This document shows, piece by piece, positions 5,105 to 6,916 of a stretch of 6,916 nucleotides of DNA. The notes under the pieces are model-generated. The model was not told the origin of the DNA. It was given only the letters and a program-made list of their open reading frames with translations, and ran no database searches. The stretch lies in the NCBI GenBank assembly GCA_035286785.1, contig DATECS010000323.1, forward strand, positions 1 to 6,916, given 5' to 3'. Made by a program: the position numbers and the translations under genes. Each line of letters begins with the position of its first letter. Position 1 is the first letter of the stretch. This stretch comes from UBA11386 sp035286785. Its GTDB lineage: Bacteria > Planctomycetota > Planctomycetia > Pirellulales > Thermoguttaceae.

Positions 5105-6673
5105 TCAATGCCTAAAATGTCGCCGCCCAGTGAAGATCATGGGCAGTTTGTGCTGGTTGCAGGCGTCGATCGCTTGTTGATCGTTGCGCGAGCCGCCGGG
5201 TTGGATCACGGCGGCGATTCCGGCGGCGGCGGCCCGTTCGATCGAGTCGGGGAACGGGAAGAAGGCGTCGGACCCCAACGCAGCGCCGCGGACCCGGTCG
5301 GCGGCCTTGGCGATGGCGATTTCGACCGAATCGACGCGGCTCATCTGGCCGGCCCCGGCTCCGAGCAACATCCGGTCCTTGCACACGGTGATCGCGTTTG
5401 ATTTGACGAAGCGAACCATGGTCCAGGCGAAACGCAGGTCGGCCAGTTGAGCGTCGGTCGGCTGGGCCTGGGTGACGACCTGCCACTCAGTTTCGTCGTC
5501 GGCCAGGACGTCGGCCTCCTGCATCAACAGGCCGCCCTCGATCGCGCGGTAGGCCCAGTGGCCCACCAGCGGCGGCAACGGCCCGGTGGCCAGCAGCCGG
5601 ACGTTGGCCTTCCACTTGGGCCGCGTGGTGAGGATTTCCAGGGCGTCGGGCTCAAACGCGGGCGCGACGATCGCCTCGACAAACAGACCCGGCTCGGCCA
5701 GCACTTCGGCCGTGGCCGCATCGACGGGGCGATTCATGCCCAACACCGAGCCAAACGCGCTTTGCGGGTCGCCGGCCATCGCGCGGCCAGTCGCCTCCGC
5801 CAGTTTATCAGCCACCGCCGCGCCACACGGGTTGTTGTGCTTCAGCACGGCCACGGCCGGCGCGTCGAACTGCCGGACGATCGCCAGGGCCGAGTCCAGA
5901 TCGAGCAGATTGTTGTACGAAAGTTCCTTGCCGTTGAGTTGCTCGGCGGTGGCCACGCTGGGCCCGGCGGCGCGGCGATCGACGTAGACGGCCGCCTTCT
6001 GGTGCGGGTTTTCGCCGTAGCGCAACTCGGCCTGACGGTCGAAGGAGAGCGTGACGGTTGGCGGAAACTCGTTTTCGGCCGCCTGGCAAGCAAAATAGTC
6101 GGCGATCGCCCGGTCGTAGCGGGCCGTGTGGTCGAACGCCTCGCGGGCCAGACGGCGGCGCAACGCGAGGTCGGTGCAGCCGTGGGCCTTGATCTGTTCG
6201 AGGATCGTCGGGTACTGCTCGGCACGGGTGGCAATTGTGGTGAAGGCGTGGTTTTTGGCCGCCGCGCGGACCAGCGACGGGCCGCCGATGTCGATCTGCT
6301 CGATGGCCTCGTCGATCGTGACGTTCCCACGGGCGACCGTTTGTTCGAACGGATAGAGGTTCACCACCACCAACTCGAACGTGAGAATGTCGTGGTCGTC
6401 GAGGGCCGACATATCGTCGGGCCGGTCGTGGCGACAGAGGATTCCGCCGAAGATTTTGGGATGGAGCGTTTTGAGCCGCCCGTCCATCATCTCGGGAAAG
6501 CCCGTGTATTGGGCCACGTCGCGCACGGCGAGGCCGGCCGCTTCGAGATGTTTTCGGGTGCCTCCGGTGCTGTAGATTTCGACGCCGGCGGCGGCGAGGC
6601 CTCGGGCCAGTTCGGCGAGTCCGGTTTTGTCACTTACACTGACCAGCGCGCGTTTGACGGTCGGCGACTGCAT
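5105..6673 (-). CDS. purH: Bifunctional AICAR formyltransferase / IMP cyclohydrolase
   Basis: Cytoplasmic enzyme for the last two steps of IMP synthesis: formylation of AICAR with 10-formyl-tetrahydrofolate, then ring closure to IMP. It has 522 residues from the ATG at 6673, a normal length. The N-terminal cyclohydrolase (MGS-like fold) shows VSVSDKTGL, STGGTRKHL (about 35-42), DGRLKTLHPKIFGGIL and VVNLYPFEQTV. The C-terminal formyltransferase shows RYGENPHQKAA (218-228), LNGKELSYNNLLDLDSA, the catalytic KHNNPCG (278-284), FVKSNAI (422-428), GAGAGQMSR and the family ending FTGRRHFRH. The start is set by AAGGAG five bases upstream of the ATG and by the family start (QSPTVKRALVSVSDK). A TTG nine codons upstream in frame has no such support. 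The gene lies upstream of trpC on the same strand. Confidence 0.97.
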   Translation of the reverse strand: MQSPTVKRALVSVSDKTGLAELARGLAAAGVEIYSTGGTRKHLEAAGLAVRDVAQYTGFPEMMDGRLKTLHPKIFGGILCRHDRPDDMSALDDHDILTFELVVVNLYPFEQTVARGNVTIDEAIEQIDIGGPSLVRAAAKNHAFTTIATRAEQYPTILEQIKAHGCTDLALRRRLAREAFDHTARYDRAIADYFACQAAENEFPPTVTLSFDRQAELRYGENPHQKAAVYVDRRAAGPSVATAEQLNGKELSYNNLLDLDSALAIVRQFDAPAVAVLKHNNPCGAAVADKLAEATGRAMAGDPQSAFGSVLGMNRPVDAATAEVLAEPGLFVEAIVAPAFEPDALEILTTRPKWKANVRLLATGPLPPLVGHWAYRAIEGGLLMQEADVLADDETEWQVVTQAQPTDAQLADLRFAWTMVRFVKSNAITVCKDRMLLGAGAGQMSRVDSVEIAIAKAADRVRGAALGSDAFFPFPDSIERAAAAGIAAVIQPGGSRNDQQAIDACNQHKLPMIFTGRRHFRH

Positions 6674-6678
6674 GGAAA

Positions 6679-6684
6679 CTCCTT
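6679..6684 (-). promoter_or_regulatory. Ribosome binding site of purH
   Basis: On the minus strand AAGGAG lies five bases upstream of the ATG at 6673. It is the only strong Shine-Dalgarno match next to a start codon in this window, and it decides in favour of this start over the in-frame TTG at 6698-6700. Confidence 0.85.
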
Positions 6685-6717
6685 CGCAAGAAAGCGTCAA
6701 GCATCGTGGAGTCCCCT

Positions 6718-6746
6718 AGTTAAGGCGATTTGGCGGGAGGCGTCAA
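6718..6746 (-). promoter_or_regulatory. Candidate sigma-70-type promoter of purH
   Basis: On the minus strand TTGACG (6741-6746, five of six bases of the -35 consensus) is followed after 17 bases by TTAACT (6718-6723, three of six bases of the -10 consensus). It lies 45 bases upstream of the purH start, in the 87-base gap after the upstream gene. The spacing is ideal but the -10 match is weak, and planctomycete promoters often depart from consensus. A second TTGACGC lies at 6694-6700 with no obvious -10 partner. Confidence 0.4.
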
Positions 6747-6760
6747 GGCCCGCGGCGAGA

Positions 6761-6916
6761 CTACTTGAAGGGATCCGCGCCGGCGGGCTCGGGCTGGGTT
6801 TCGTCGTCCGGCTCGGCCTTGGCGGCGGGTTTCTCGGCCGGTACAAAATCCTCGCCACCGGCGGCTTCGACCGGGGGCAACTGGGGCTTTTGATGACGCA
6901 AGGGCGCGGTCTGGGC
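6761..6916 (-). CDS. C-terminal tail of an unidentified protein (partial)
   Basis: An open frame of 51 codons enters from the right edge on the minus strand and stops at TAG (6761-6763). The visible residues are low-complexity, rich in Pro, Ala, Glu and Lys, and end GADPFK. There is no domain, helix or motif to recognise. Coding support comes from third-position GC: by hand count 40 of the 51 codons end in G or C, as expected for a real gene in this genome. Such tails occur in many planctomycete membrane or exported proteins, including SecG- or YajC-like ones, but I cannot assign it. The gene is upstream of purH on the same strand, with an 87-base gap that holds a possible purH promoter. Confidence 0.7.
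   Translation of the reverse strand, partial: AQTAPLRHQKPQLPPVEAAGGEDFVPAEKPAAKAEPDDETQPEPAGADPFK

Noticed and set aside
6674..6700. Nine-residue N-terminal extension of PurH from a TTG start
   Set aside because: The extension would translate through the AAGGAG ribosome site, and family members begin close to the ATG at 6673.
6733..6753. Hairpin GCGGG...CCCGC downstream of the rightmost gene as a terminator
   Set aside because: The paired part is only five bases, no T-run follows on the minus strand, and it overlaps the better-supported -35 candidate of purH.

Overview
The window looks like a chromosomal piece of a GC-rich planctomycete, probably of the Pirellulales type. The reasons are a transmembrane Ser/Thr kinase with an outer sensor domain, an FHA-cyclase with family wording I associate with planctomycetes, and isolated housekeeping genes (trpC, purH) separated by palindromic repeats. 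The lineage is inferred from protein style, not from a search.

Layout: (1) 2-2083 (+) is a membrane Ser/Thr kinase cut by the left edge, with a cytoplasmic kinase domain, a membrane helix, a Cache-like outer domain, a second helix and a short Ser/Thr/Pro-rich tail. (2) 2084-2271 is a gap almost filled by two palindromes, one nested in the other. (3) 2272-4095 (+) is an FHA / GAF-like / class III nucleotide cyclase protein. (4) 4096-4197 holds a third, unrelated palindrome between convergent genes. (5) 4198-4983 (-) is trpC. (6) 4984-5104 is a gap made of a second, intact copy of the outer palindrome from gap 2 plus a short look-alike repeat. (7) 5105-6673 (-) is purH with a clear ribosome binding site. 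(8) 6761-6916 (-) is the Pro/Ala/Glu-rich C-terminus of an unidentified protein cut by the right edge.

The two left genes read as a signalling pair. The kinase senses something outside the cytoplasm and phosphorylates targets inside. The FHA domain of the next protein is a phosphothreonine reader that could couple this to its cyclase domain. The cyclase keeps both metal-binding aspartates and the transition-state Asn/Arg pair but has Asp where the substrate-specifying Lys is usual. The right-hand genes are core metabolism: tryptophan synthesis and the last two steps of IMP synthesis.

The most striking non-coding signal is that each of the three gaps between the four main genes carries a long perfect inverted repeat. 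Three distinct sequence families are involved, one seen twice, and one family sits inside another. None has the U-tract of an ordinary intrinsic terminator.
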